From positions 1 to 23,541 of the forward strand of contig CAZIUF010000014.1 in assembly GCA_964542665.1 (NCBI GenBank): a DNA stretch of 23,541 nt. Direction: 5' to 3'. Positions 13,853 through 20,841 of the stretch are shown here, piece after piece; within the stretch, counting starts at the first letter, position 1; each line of letters opens with the position of its first letter. The translations under genes and the position numbers were made by a program. This DNA comes from JAGOLU01 sp964542665 (GTDB taxonomy: Bacteria > Patescibacteriota > Microgenomatia > UBA1406 > GWC2-37-13). A model generated the notes under the pieces. It did no database searches and had not been told where the DNA came from. It was given only the letters and a program-made list of their open reading frames with translations.

Positions 13853-14683
13853 AGATGATGATTCCGACTGCTAATACGATTGCTCCGATGTACCAAGGTC
13901 GCAAGCCACTACTTGTCACTGCTCCGAGGACTTCACCTGGTGTTGGACTGATCGTATCTATTTTACCAGTTGGTGAGATAGATGCTGATCCCGTAGCATC
14001 TGCGCTCGGTGTGGCGATGGTTTCCTCACCTAGGATGCTACCTCCGCTGGATGTGGTACTGTCAAAGACAGGGATTGCTCCGCTACCTGTATCTGTGGTG
14101 CTAGATGTTGTGACGTTTGATATGGTTGAGGCTGTGGTGATTACCGTTACTAAACTATCTCCTATGGTACCTGATCCATTTCCGTATGTGTCATATGCAC
14201 GGACGACATAATAATATGTTCTATCACAATTTGGGACAGTATCCGTCATATTCCCATCTGCGTTTGAGCCTATTCCTACAGTACCAACTCTGTTACTTGG
14301 ATCGATACCAAAGCTTGTATTCTCGCTGCGATATACTTCAACTTTGACTGTTTTACCAGCATCATCTGAGGTTTTGAATGAGATCTTATATTGGCACGAA
14401 GAAACACGATCCTTTGAATAGTTGGTTGGCGTACCTGGACCACTGGTGTTGTAATCTACTGCAACTATTTGACTGGTGGCGCTATCTGCACCAGCAGTCA
14501 CAGTCGTGTAGAAATTATATGTTCCATTTTGTGATATGAGCGAGCTCGTCACGTCACATTGACTTGAATTGCCTCCACTGATGAGGTTGATATCAGATCC
14601 AAACTGACTATATCCTGCATCTCCTGGTCCCTTTTTGAAACATTTGACTGTCATTGGTCGATCCTCAAGATCAAGGGTCACGA
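13809..14683 (-). CDS. Exported surface protein, C-terminal part (continues into gap)
   Basis: The open frame runs from the N run at 14684 to a TAA at 13809, about 291 codons without a credible start. The GTG at 14681 is just the first possible start after the gap. It begins VTLDLEDRPMTVKCFKKG and holds two Ig/fibronectin-like segments. The second (RVSSCQYKISFKTSDDAGKT to TYYYVVRAYDTYGNGSG) is a fibronectin type III-like domain. A Thr/Ser-rich stalk, GEVLGAVTSSGLRPW, one membrane helix (YIGAIVLAVGIIIYVIY) and the basic tail RKRNQAKKAS follow. There is no LP-x-T-G at this end, so it is membrane-anchored. It probably continues the frame at 14694, where the other side of the gap ends TPINQLFDLV. 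Confidence 0.78.
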
Positions 14684-14693
14684 NNNNNNNNNN
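14684..14693. other. Assembly gap (10 N)
   Basis: Ten N bases inside a surface-protein gene. Coding frames are open on both sides and the protein sense (DLV, gap, VTLDLEDRP) reads naturally across, so little may be missing, but the length is a placeholder. Confidence 0.97.
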
Positions 14694-16042
14694 AAAACTA
14701 GGTCAAACAGTTGATTGATCGGAGTTTTTGGCTCAGAAATGCGGATGGTTAGATTATTTGCACCTTCAGCGCTTACCATGTTTGGTGCACCCACTAATAC
14801 AAGTGTAAGAATAAATATACTGAAAAATAGTGCAAGCTTTTTAAATACCCCATATCTTATTGATAGTCCCATAAGCGTGATTGCACTCCCAAATCCTACT
14901 AATAGCCATATGACATATGTCCACACTGTCGAAGAACCAGTGCCTGGAAGACGTGTGGTCGAAGCGCCCAACACATCGCCTGATGATCTCGTTTCTGTTT
15001 TTTTGACATCCACAGATGAGGTATTTTGAGTGTCTTTATTGATGGCTACTTTTGATCCGACAAATGTATCTGAAACTATTCCTGTGTCTGCGGTTCCTGC
15101 ATCGACCGAAGAGGCGAGGAGTTTGTCGGAGCTGTCTATAGTACATGTTCCGCTAAACTCGCATCCGTATGCCCATGCCAAATCCTTATATAGTCCTGGC
15201 TTTGCTGCAGAATCAACCGTTGCCGTATAGGTCAAGATGATCTCATCATCCATCTCAACATCACCTACTTGCCATTTGCCTGGTGATGCATATGCAGGTT
15301 CCGGGATCAAGAAGGGAAGACCATTTTTGGTGGCACTCCAACTTCCAAGTTTATACTTGAACCCATTTGCAGGTAAGTCTATGACCAATAGATCCTTGAT
15401 ATTATTCTTCGAAACTTTTAGTTTCAAAGTGAACTTTACTTCACTGCCAGGTGTAGTATTAGATGGCCATGTTGAGTTGAACTTTGCGATTGTGAGTTCA
15501 GGATTGGTATGGTCATTGGTGAATGTGCAGGTCACATTTTCGCCAGGATTCACCGTAAAGCCATCAGGAGTGTTGCCACTCTGTTTACTTTCTTCTTGAT
15601 TTTCACCACCTGTACAAACCGATTCTGTAAGTGTCCATCCTATTTTTGATGATTCCATGATGCTATATTGACCAGGAATGATATCGTCATATGTCACGCT
15701 TCCCGTCTGACCGGCGGTTGAAATGCCAAACGACTCAGGTAGGTTGCTTCCTCCAGTAGAAGTGAAATCAAATGTGTCATCAGCCCCAGAAGTGTTTTTG
15801 ATTATCGTGATGGATCCTCGTACCGGCGTTGGGGTGGGGGTGGTAGTTGGTGTATTAGTCGGAGTCGGGGTATTGGTTGGTGTAGATGTTGGAACAATAC
15901 ATTGATTGTCATAGACAGCTTGACCTTGTGTTGTCCAATTCAAGCCAGCAAATGAACAATACGAGTTGGTGAATGGAGGGATGATGTCCTCAGCATCGAG
16001 TCCATGACCATTTACATCAGCACATTTACTAATTGAGTTCAT
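14694..16042 (-). CDS. Surface protein, middle part with internal LPGTG anchor and second export signal
   Basis: This frame continues the gene at 16051-18318 after a frameshift; real homology begins upstream of its first ATG, at 16102 (VTICHSTSSESNPYNQ). In order it has a Cys/His domain (residues 1-48, NGHGLDAEDIIPPF), a Thr-Pro linker (51-73), a prealbumin/CnaB-like domain (75-178), a DUF11-like beta domain (181-290), and a Ser/Thr stalk. A sorting signal follows: LPGTG at 365-369, a membrane helix and basic RYGVFKK. With no stop, a second hydrophobic segment (KKLALFFSIFILTLVLV to MVSA) follows, which looks like a signal peptide, then a new domain to the gap. M391 (14872) could be a separate start. 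Either a fused pair of genes or an unusual two-part surface protein. Confidence 0.75.
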
Positions 16043-16102
16043 TGAAACTTCTATCTGGTTGTATGGGTTGGACTCCGAGCTCGTTGAGTGACATATAGTG
16101 AC
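15899..16102 (-). repeat. Second copy of Cys/His 'NGHG-DIIPP' domain
   Basis: About 68 codons from VTICHSTSSESNPYNQ to DNQC repeat, with changes, the domain coded at 16660-16866. Shared features are CHSTSSESNPYNQIEVS, NGHG, DIIPP, TN-YCS and GLNW. The duplication lies within the broken surface protein and sits next to the frameshift. Confidence 0.8.
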
Positions 16103-18318
16103 CTTTGACTTTCAGGCGTTGGAGTAGCAGTTGGGGTATTTGTCGGTGTATTTGTTGGTGTATTTGTGGGTGTATTGGTCGGAGTTGGTGTAGAGCAGAT
16201 CCTCGCAACCTCAACTTTGACCTCATCTATGTCATCTCCAGGATTTGGATTAAAGTTCATTAGAGGGCCATTGGCGTACAGATAAAATCCACCGTGCCCA
16301 TCATCTTCTACATCAAGCCATACTCTAGTGATTTGATAGCCCGATTGAGCTGTGACTGAAATACTGCTTCTGCCCGGTGAAAAGTCAATGATTACTTCTG
16401 AGTTTGTGAAGTCTGCAGTCTTTTGATATGTGGTGGTAGAAGCACTACAAACTGGGGTGGGTGAGGGTGTCGAGGTACTGGTTGGGGTCAGGGTCGGTGT
16501 CTTGGTGGGTGTAGGTGTTTTTGTCGGAGTGTTTGTAGGAGTATTCGTTGGAGTATTGGTAGGTGTGGGGGTTCTCGTAGGCGTATTGGTTGGGGTTGGA
16601 GTCCTGGTAGGGGTATTCGTTGGGGTATTTGTCGGAGTATTGGTAGGAGTAGGAATATTACACTGATTGTTATAAATAGTTTGGTTCTGAATACTCCAGT
16701 TCAGGCCAGGATATGAGCAATATGTGTTTGTGTATGGAGGAATAATATCGTTTGGATCTTGACCGTGACCATTTGCATCAAGGCATTTGTTAACAGAGTT
16801 GATGGATACTTCAATTTGGTTATAGGGATTTGATTCTGAGCTGGTTGAGTGGCAAATGGTCACCTTGACGATTTCCGGTGTCGGTGTATTGGTCGGAGTT
16901 GGAGGCGCTGTGACGGTGACCGAGTTTGTTAATCCAAATACGGTGCTTCCCCCCGAACTACTTGAGTTGCACGAGTCATTGTTATATGCCTGAAACTGAA
17001 TAGTGTACACTCCTACTGATGCTGGTGCAGTGATATTAAACGTCTCTGTTTGTGTACCATCACTGTTGTGATTGCTGTGATTTACACAGGTAAATGCTCC
17101 ACTTGTCCCGTATCTCCACCCTGTGGACTGCCAATTATCGTCACTACCTGTATGACTCACCGTAACCGCAACACTGATATTTGCTGATTGGGCAACACTG
17201 GTTGTACTGCTCCCATTAACTGTTGCCGAATTGATTGACCGACTATCTGTAAAGGTTGTTGTCGAAACTACTATTCCCGTTATATCTTTCACTTCGACAG
17301 AGTAATTTGGTCGATATGTACCATCGAGCTGGTACTCATAGGTGAATGAGCCATTTGACGTGGTCACTAAATGATCGGTGTATGATACTGGAGGCATATC
17401 TGATGAAGATATAGTGATCATATACTCAGAATTTGGCAGGAAATCCTTACCGGAAATCAGCGCTATATCTGTTGGAGCATAATCTGGTTTATCTGTATAG
17501 AGGAAGGGAAGGAGAGTTTGCAAGATTGAGTCCATGACCGAAGTTTCAGCCTGAGGATCTTTGACGATCTCCACATCGAGACTCTCGATGGTAGATATTG
17601 AACCAGTTGGTGAGACCGTTGGGGTGTGTGTTGCTATTACTTCCGGACTGGTAGGTGTGTTGTGTGATACATCAGGTGTAGGAGTCGGAGTGCCAAGAGG
17701 TGTCAGTGTGGGTACAGGCGAGGGAGTGTTGGTTGCGACCGGTGCAGCAACCACAATGTCATTGAGATTTACAGAGGTTGGCTCATTCATCCACGCCTGT
17801 TCTTGTGTCGTGAGGTCGGAGCTTGTGACATAACCCTCCTTGAGGGTACTTATGTTTTTCTGATTATCAAATGAGAATACGATCAGGTAGTGCCAGTTGA
17901 GATCGGGTACACTCACTTTCACGAGCCCATGTTGTACATCGTGACTGATGCAGTCAGTTGCCGAACACGTACCGGCATATATGGTCTTTTTGATTATTAC
18001 CGATGCGTCACTTCCTGATCCTGTGACACCCTCTTGGGGATATGAACCAAAATCAGTATGTACATATGATAAGAGATATGATGCTTCGTGGGTCGTATTG
18101 ATAGTAAGTTCGAAGTTGTTTGTAGCTTTATCAAAAGTGAGAGTGGCGATGGGCGGGTTGTCTGCACGTGCATTTTGACTCACCAAGCTGATATACGATA
18201 TACCAAAAATAATTGTCACAAGAGTAAGAAGTGAGAGTAGTAGAGACCGGAGTGGCAAAAAGCAAGATATAGATTTCATTTTTACAGCGTAGCTAGACGA
18301 TATGTTGGGCTGATTCAT
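16051..18318 (-). CDS. Large exported Thr-Pro-linker surface protein, N-terminal part (frameshifted)
   Basis: The 755-codon frame starts with a long signal peptide (MNQPNISSSYAVKMKSISCF, hydrophobic core to about 48, cut near ARA). An N-terminal domain (55-165) and a Pro/Thr linker (195-240) follow. Next are an Ig-like domain of the TDKPDYAPTD type (273-358) and a second Ig-like domain with C411/C450 (360-470). Then come a Cys/His NGHG domain (485-553), a TPTNTPT linker (555-622), a beta domain (623-708) and another TPTNTPT linker (709-737). The last residues (SQRSLYVTQRARSPTHTTR) are out-of-frame noise: the true frame resumes at 16102. AGGAGGG at 18332-18326 is a strong RBS 7 nt before the ATG. 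It is the head of the sortase operon and likely a sortase substrate; its role may be adhesion. Confidence 0.85.
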   Translation of the reverse strand: MNQPNISSSYAVKMKSISCFLPLRSLLLSLLTLVTIIFGISYISLVSQNARADNPPIATLTFDKATNNFELTINTTHEASYLLSYVHTDFGSYPQEGVTGSGSDASVIIKKTIYAGTCSATDCISHDVQHGLVKVSVPDLNWHYLIVFSFDNQKNISTLKEGYVTSSDLTTQEQAWMNEPTSVNLNDIVVAAPVATNTPSPVPTLTPLGTPTPTPDVSHNTPTSPEVIATHTPTVSPTGSISTIESLDVEIVKDPQAETSVMDSILQTLLPFLYTDKPDYAPTDIALISGKDFLPNSEYMITISSSDMPPVSYTDHLVTTSNGSFTYEYQLDGTYRPNYSVEVKDITGIVVSTTTFTDSRSINSATVNGSSTTSVAQSANISVAVTVSHTGSDDNWQSTGWRYGTSGAFTCVNHSNHNSDGTQTETFNITAPASVGVYTIQFQAYNNDSCNSSSSGGSTVFGLTNSVTVTAPPTPTNTPTPEIVKVTICHSTSSESNPYNQIEVSINSVNKCLDANGHGQDPNDIIPPYTNTYCSYPGLNWSIQNQTIYNNQCNIPTPTNTPTNTPTNTPTRTPTPTNTPTRTPTPTNTPTNTPTNTPTKTPTPTKTPTLTPTSTSTPSPTPVCSASTTTYQKTADFTNSEVIIDFSPGRSSISVTAQSGYQITRVWLDVEDDGHGGFYLYANGPLMNFNPNPGDDIDEVKVEVARICSTPTPTNTPTNTPTNTPTNTPTATPTPESQRSLYVTQRARSPTHTTR
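16103..16113 (-). other. Frameshift in the surface-protein gene
   Basis: Between codon GAA (16113-16111) and VTIC (from 16102) there are 8 nt where the paralogous domain upstream has 9 (ATC GTC AAG). The upstream frame then reads nonsense to a stop at 16051, while the next frame reads the duplicated domain perfectly. A one-base loss, real or from sequencing, joins the two frames into one gene. Confidence 0.8.
16108..16194 (-). repeat. Thr-Pro linker repeat 2
   Basis: Twelve-base units of the form coding N-T-P-T, repeated as TPTNTPT, code a rigid extended linker. The DNA units vary at third positions, so selection is on the protein. Confidence 0.8.
16453..16656 (-). repeat. Thr-Pro linker repeat 1
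   Basis: About 68 codons of T-P-T-N/R/K-T-P units, coded on the minus strand, link the Cys/His domain to the next beta domain. On the plus strand this appears as a GT-rich pseudo-repeat. Confidence 0.85.
16660..16866 (-). repeat. First copy of Cys/His 'NGHG-DIIPP' domain
   Basis: About 69 codons from VTICHSTSSESNPYNQ to NNQC. Duplicated at 15899-16102. Conserved Cys and His suggest disulfides or a bound metal. Such units occur in many bacterial surface proteins, function unknown. Confidence 0.8.
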
Positions 18319-18325
18319 GAAGAAT

Positions 18326-18332
18326 CCCTCCT
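18326..18332 (-). promoter_or_regulatory. Strong ribosome binding site of the surface-protein gene
   Basis: AGGAGGG on the minus strand, 7 nt before ATG 18318. It fixes this start and stands out because most other genes here have no such site. Confidence 0.85.
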
Positions 18333-18346
18333 ATAGTATTAGGCTG

Positions 18347-18374
18347 ATTGTACACCCTTAATAGTAATTGTCAA
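18347..18374 (-). promoter_or_regulatory. Sigma-70-type promoter of the surface-protein/sortase operon
   Basis: A perfect TTGACA (18374-18369), a 16-nt spacer and TACAAT (18352-18347), 28 nt before the start codon. Confidence 0.75.
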
Positions 18375-18450
18375 TACTCATACTTGTGCTTATTCCCATT
18401 GTTGCATAGAGCTAAGTGCAATTTTTTATGATTTAAGAAGATTTCCTATA

Positions 18451-18479
18451 AAAAAACCCGCCAAAAAAGCGGGTTTTTT
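18451..18479 (-). terminator. Rho-independent terminator of the DoxX-like gene
   Basis: AAAAAACCCGC and GCGGGTTTTTT form an 11-bp stem around loop CAAAAAA, 16 nt past the DoxX-like stop. The A/T runs make it work on both strands. Confidence 0.9.
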
Positions 18480-18495
18480 GAAAGTCCTAGAAAAG

Positions 18496-18855
18496 TTACT
18501 CACGTGCTCGTGAGGAAAGGTAGAGTGCGCCTCCTGCAAGAGCGATATCTTTGAGCATGTTGCTCATCGAAACTTGCTGGGTTGCCGCTACTCCCAATCC
18601 TGGAATATGGACAAACACAACAAATAAGCCGAGTGTGGCTGCTAGAACTAGGCCCATTTCACGCATATAGCGTGCCGCGACGATCGACACACCACTGGCG
18701 ATCAAAACCAATCCGATGATATATACCCAGAGCACGCCACCTGGGATAGCTGCAGGTACCAAACCTGCCATCATCTCCCCATACATAAAGTGCATCACCC
18801 CAAAAATGACCATGGGCACTCCAAAGAGCGCACGAGCCAAAGTAGCTAGCTTCAT
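18496..18855 (-). CDS. DoxX-like four-helix membrane protein
   Basis: The 119-residue product has four membrane helices and little else: ALFGVPMVIFGVMHFMYG, VYIIGLVLIASGVSIVAARY, LVLAATLGLFVVFV, and a last helix LKDIALAGGALYLSSRARE. The first helix with G-x-x-H-F and the final D-I-A-L-A-G-G-A-L are typical of the DoxX/DoxD-like family. Members are linked to quinone or redox functions in a few cases but most are untested. It is monocistronic, with its own terminator at 18451-18479. No Shine-Dalgarno site is seen. The next gene upstream, DsbB-like, is divergent, which may be a hint of a common redox theme but is not evidence. Confidence 0.8.
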   Translation of the reverse strand: MKLATLARALFGVPMVIFGVMHFMYGEMMAGLVPAAIPGGVLWVYIIGLVLIASGVSIVAARYMREMGLVLAATLGLFVVFVHIPGLGVAATQQVSMSNMLKDIALAGGALYLSSRARE

Positions 18856-18951
18856 AAAGCAATAAAAATTGCTAATACTTCAGCATAGCACAATTCGTAC
18901 TATTGCAATACTATATATAGTAGGTATGGTTTCCCTCAATAGTCAGTCCCC

Positions 18952-18967
18952 CCCAACGTAAGTTGGG
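18952..18967. other. Short perfect hairpin between divergent genes
   Basis: CCCAAC-GTAA-GTTGGG forms a 6-bp stem with a 4-nt loop. No U-run follows. It may be a regulatory dyad for the DoxX/DsbB divergent pair; nothing else supports this. Confidence 0.3.
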
Positions 18968-19005
18968 CATATTGTGGACTTGTGTCATGGCTATAGACAT
19001 CTGTG

Positions 19006-19011
19006 TATAAT
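19006..19011 (+). promoter_or_regulatory. -10 box for the DsbB-like operon
   Basis: A perfect TATAAT lies 28 nt before ATG 19040. The -35 region (TGTCAT at 18983-18988) is poor. Confidence 0.45.
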
Positions 19012-19039
19012 GACGGTCTGGTATCGATATCGGTTCACT

Positions 19040-19480
19040 ATGAAAAAGTCTCTCATATTTCTCCAAATCGCTTGGCTTCAGGCAATCGTTGCGATGTTGG
19101 GAAGTTTATATTTTTCTGATGTATTGCACTATCAACCCTGTGTGCTCTGTTGGTATCAACGGATCTGTATGTATCCACAGGTACTCATCCTCGGGATTGC
19201 GATGATTAAAGAAGATGTGAGAGTCTTGAGATATACGGTACCTTTGACCTTGGTTGGTCTGGGAATATCTCTCTACCACAATCTGCTTTATTATAAAATC
19301 CTCTCAGAGAGTTTTAAACCTTGTCAATCGGGCGTATCATGCACCGCAAAATATATCGAGTATTATGGCTTTGTGACCATACCTCTCCTTGCACTCACTG
19401 CATTTACGATCATCCTCATCTGTAGTGTACTTGCATGGAGAGCACACAGTAGTCACCGCCAAGCCCAAACTGAAGCATGA
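19040..19480 (+). CDS. DsbB/BdbC-like disulfide bond formation protein
   Basis: The 146-residue product has four membrane helices and two Cys pairs facing outward: C34/C37 in YQPCVLCWYQRICMYP and C95/C101 in SFKPCQSGVSC. The first motif, P-C-x-L-C-x-x-Q-R, is the hallmark of DsbB/BdbC, which re-oxidises a DsbA-like thiol oxidase and passes electrons to quinone. The length suits BdbC. The short inter-helix loop and YYG...IPLLAL before helix 4 also fit. An upstream in-frame ATG (18974) would add 22 poor residues before the first helix, so ATG 19040 is preferred. The GIY-YIG gene overlaps its end by 4 nt. The exported proteins here with Cys pairs would need such a system. Confidence 0.9.
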   Translation: MKKSLIFLQIAWLQAIVAMLGSLYFSDVLHYQPCVLCWYQRICMYPQVLILGIAMIKEDVRVLRYTVPLTLVGLGISLYHNLLYYKILSESFKPCQSGVSCTAKYIEYYGFVTIPLLALTAFTIILICSVLAWRAHSSHRQAQTEA

Positions 19481-19749
19481 AAAAGTCTACGTGGTTTGTT
19501 TACATTGTCATCTGTGCCGATGGTACCTACTATGGTGGTATAACTACTGATGTTCATCGCAGGATCAACGAACACAATTCATCTGCAAAGGGTGCTCGTT
19601 ACACTCGATCACGTCGACCAACGAGACTCGTGTATCTAGAGAAAGCAAAAGATAGATCGTCAGCATCAAAGCGTGAGTTCGTGATCAAGCAGATGGCTCG
19701 ATCCCAGAAAGAACTACTGGTAAAGACTACTTCGCCAAAGATCCGATGA
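19477..19749 (+). CDS. GIY-YIG domain protein (UPF0213 type)
   Basis: The 90-residue product is one GIY-YIG nuclease-like domain: WFVYIVICADGTYYGGITTD corresponds to the (G/V)-Y-I and Y-x-G strands. R28 and H33 in DVHRRINEHN and the Tyr/Arg of GARYTRSRRPTRLVYLEKA follow, and E67 in SKREFVIKQ is the metal-binding Glu position. This is the small YhbQ/UPF0213 group common in bacteria, thought to act on DNA repair intermediates but mostly untested. It starts in the ATGA overlap with the DsbB-like gene. Its 3' end overlaps the cytochrome b5 gene end by 23 nt on the other strand. Confidence 0.9.
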   Translation: MKKSTWFVYIVICADGTYYGGITTDVHRRINEHNSSAKGARYTRSRRPTRLVYLEKAKDRSSASKREFVIKQMARSQKELLVKTTSPKIR

Positions 19750-20137
19750 TCATCGACTCAACACGTCTTTTTTCTCTCTCACCGTGTTGGCCGTGAAAAA
19801 GACTACTCCCATCTTTACCACACACGCTCAATATCACAGGTCCTCCTGGGTGTTGTGAGGTGAATGAGCTGAGGTTATATACATTGCCATCGATAGCTGT
19901 CCAACAGTTGCCTTCGACTGCATGCTTTGCGATCTCGGTCAGACTGATTGATCCAGACAATGTTATCTGATCAGAAAGTGGAGTTGGGGAGGCTTGACTA
20001 TCGGTGACGGGGAGCTGTTGCTCAACAACTGTGGTAGCTGTTTGTGTTCCCACAGCGGGTGCACTTGACTTCATCACAATATATCCAACACCGACAACCA
20101 ACAATATAAAAGGAACAAGAACAAATATTTTTTTCAT
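19727..20137 (-). CDS. Membrane-anchored cytochrome b5-like heme-binding protein
   Basis: The 136-residue product has an N-terminal membrane anchor or signal (MKKIFVLVPFILLVVGVGYI), a Thr/Ser/Pro stalk (about 30-58) and a cytochrome b5 domain (62-134) outside the cell. Heme ligands are H96 in SQHPGGPVIL and H118 in SLFHGQHGE; NCWTAIDGNVYNLSSF is the typical start of the fold. Single-domain anchored b5 proteins of this kind are frequent in Patescibacteria; the electron partner is unknown. A TATACT -10-like box at 20148-20153 would place the transcript start about 4 nt before the ATG, so the mRNA is nearly leaderless. Confidence 0.9.
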   Translation of the reverse strand: MKKIFVLVPFILLVVGVGYIVMKSSAPAVGTQTATTVVEQQLPVTDSQASPTPLSDQITLSGSISLTEIAKHAVEGNCWTAIDGNVYNLSSFTSQHPGGPVILSVCGKDGSSLFHGQHGEREKRRVESMIIGSLAK

Positions 20138-20181
20138 AATGATCTTAAGTATACCAAGCGAGCTGAAAAATGGCTGTAAGT

Positions 20182-20769
20182 CTAGTGAAATGTCTTTTTT
20201 TCAAGTAACATCTGCATGATTTTTTTGATCCATCTTTCTTTTGTCTCCTGACGCTTTGCGGTATGTATCCGAAAATAGATGGCGTACTGATTGGCTTTTG
20301 ATAGAGAGTCATAAAATGCTTGAGCTTTTTTATTCCTGGACAATATTTGTTTGAAATCTTCGGGTAGTGTAAATGAGCTTGGGGATGCATACGCCTTTTC
20401 CCAGCGGCCGTCTGCTTTTGCCATATCAACTGCTCGCTGCCCGGCCGCAGTCATCCTGCCTTCACCTATCAGGCGCTCCACGTGTCGTTGATTATTGACA
20501 GACCAGATACTTTGGGGTCTGCGCGGTGTGAATTTATGGATCCACCAATCCGGCGCTTCAAGCTTCTTGATCGGACCATCAATCCAGCCATAACACAGTG
20601 CTTCATCAAGCGCTTGCTTGTATGTGACTGAAGGTGTGCCAGAATCTTTTCTGTAAAACTGGATCCAGATACCAGTCGATATTGAGTAATTTTTCTCAAG
20701 CCAATCATGAAACGCCTTTGCATCCGCAAACGGCAGCACGGGAGAGTCTTTGTATGACTTGAATGACAT
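20182..20769 (-). CDS. YdeI/OmdA family protein
   Basis: The 195-residue product matches the YdeI/OmdA family. It has FADAKAFHDWLEKNYSIS, then GIWIQFYRKDSG and the family core VTYKQALDEALCYGWIDGPI, followed by FTPRRPQSIWSVNNQRHVER and a basic C-terminus with RIHTAKRQETKERWIKKI. Members are described as bacteriocin-protection or OmpD-associated proteins, but no mechanism is proven. TATAAT on the minus strand (20782-20777) puts the transcript start at about 20770, next to ATG 20769, so a leaderless message is likely and this ATG is preferred over the one at 20778, which lies within the -10 box. Confidence 0.88.
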   Translation of the reverse strand: MSFKSYKDSPVLPFADAKAFHDWLEKNYSISTGIWIQFYRKDSGTPSVTYKQALDEALCYGWIDGPIKKLEAPDWWIHKFTPRRPQSIWSVNNQRHVERLIGEGRMTAAGQRAVDMAKADGRWEKAYASPSSFTLPEDFKQILSRNKKAQAFYDSLSKANQYAIYFRIHTAKRQETKERWIKKIMQMLLEKKTFH

Positions 20770-20776
20770 GTGAAGC

Positions 20777-20782
20777 ATTATA
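20777..20782 (-). promoter_or_regulatory. -10 box of the YdeI/OmdA gene
   Basis: A perfect TATAAT on the minus strand, 7 nt before ATG 20769. No strong -35 is seen. Confidence 0.5.
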
Positions 20783-20841
20783 CCTATTCGGTGAAAACAA
20801 AAGAGCGTATGAGGAACCTGTCGCCACGTTGAGCATACATC

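Noticed and set aside
16430..16666. Plus-strand VGVLVGV-type frame or a CRISPR/tandem-repeat array
   Set aside because: The repetition is the reverse of Thr-Pro codons in the surface gene; units are short and vary at third positions, with no spacers.
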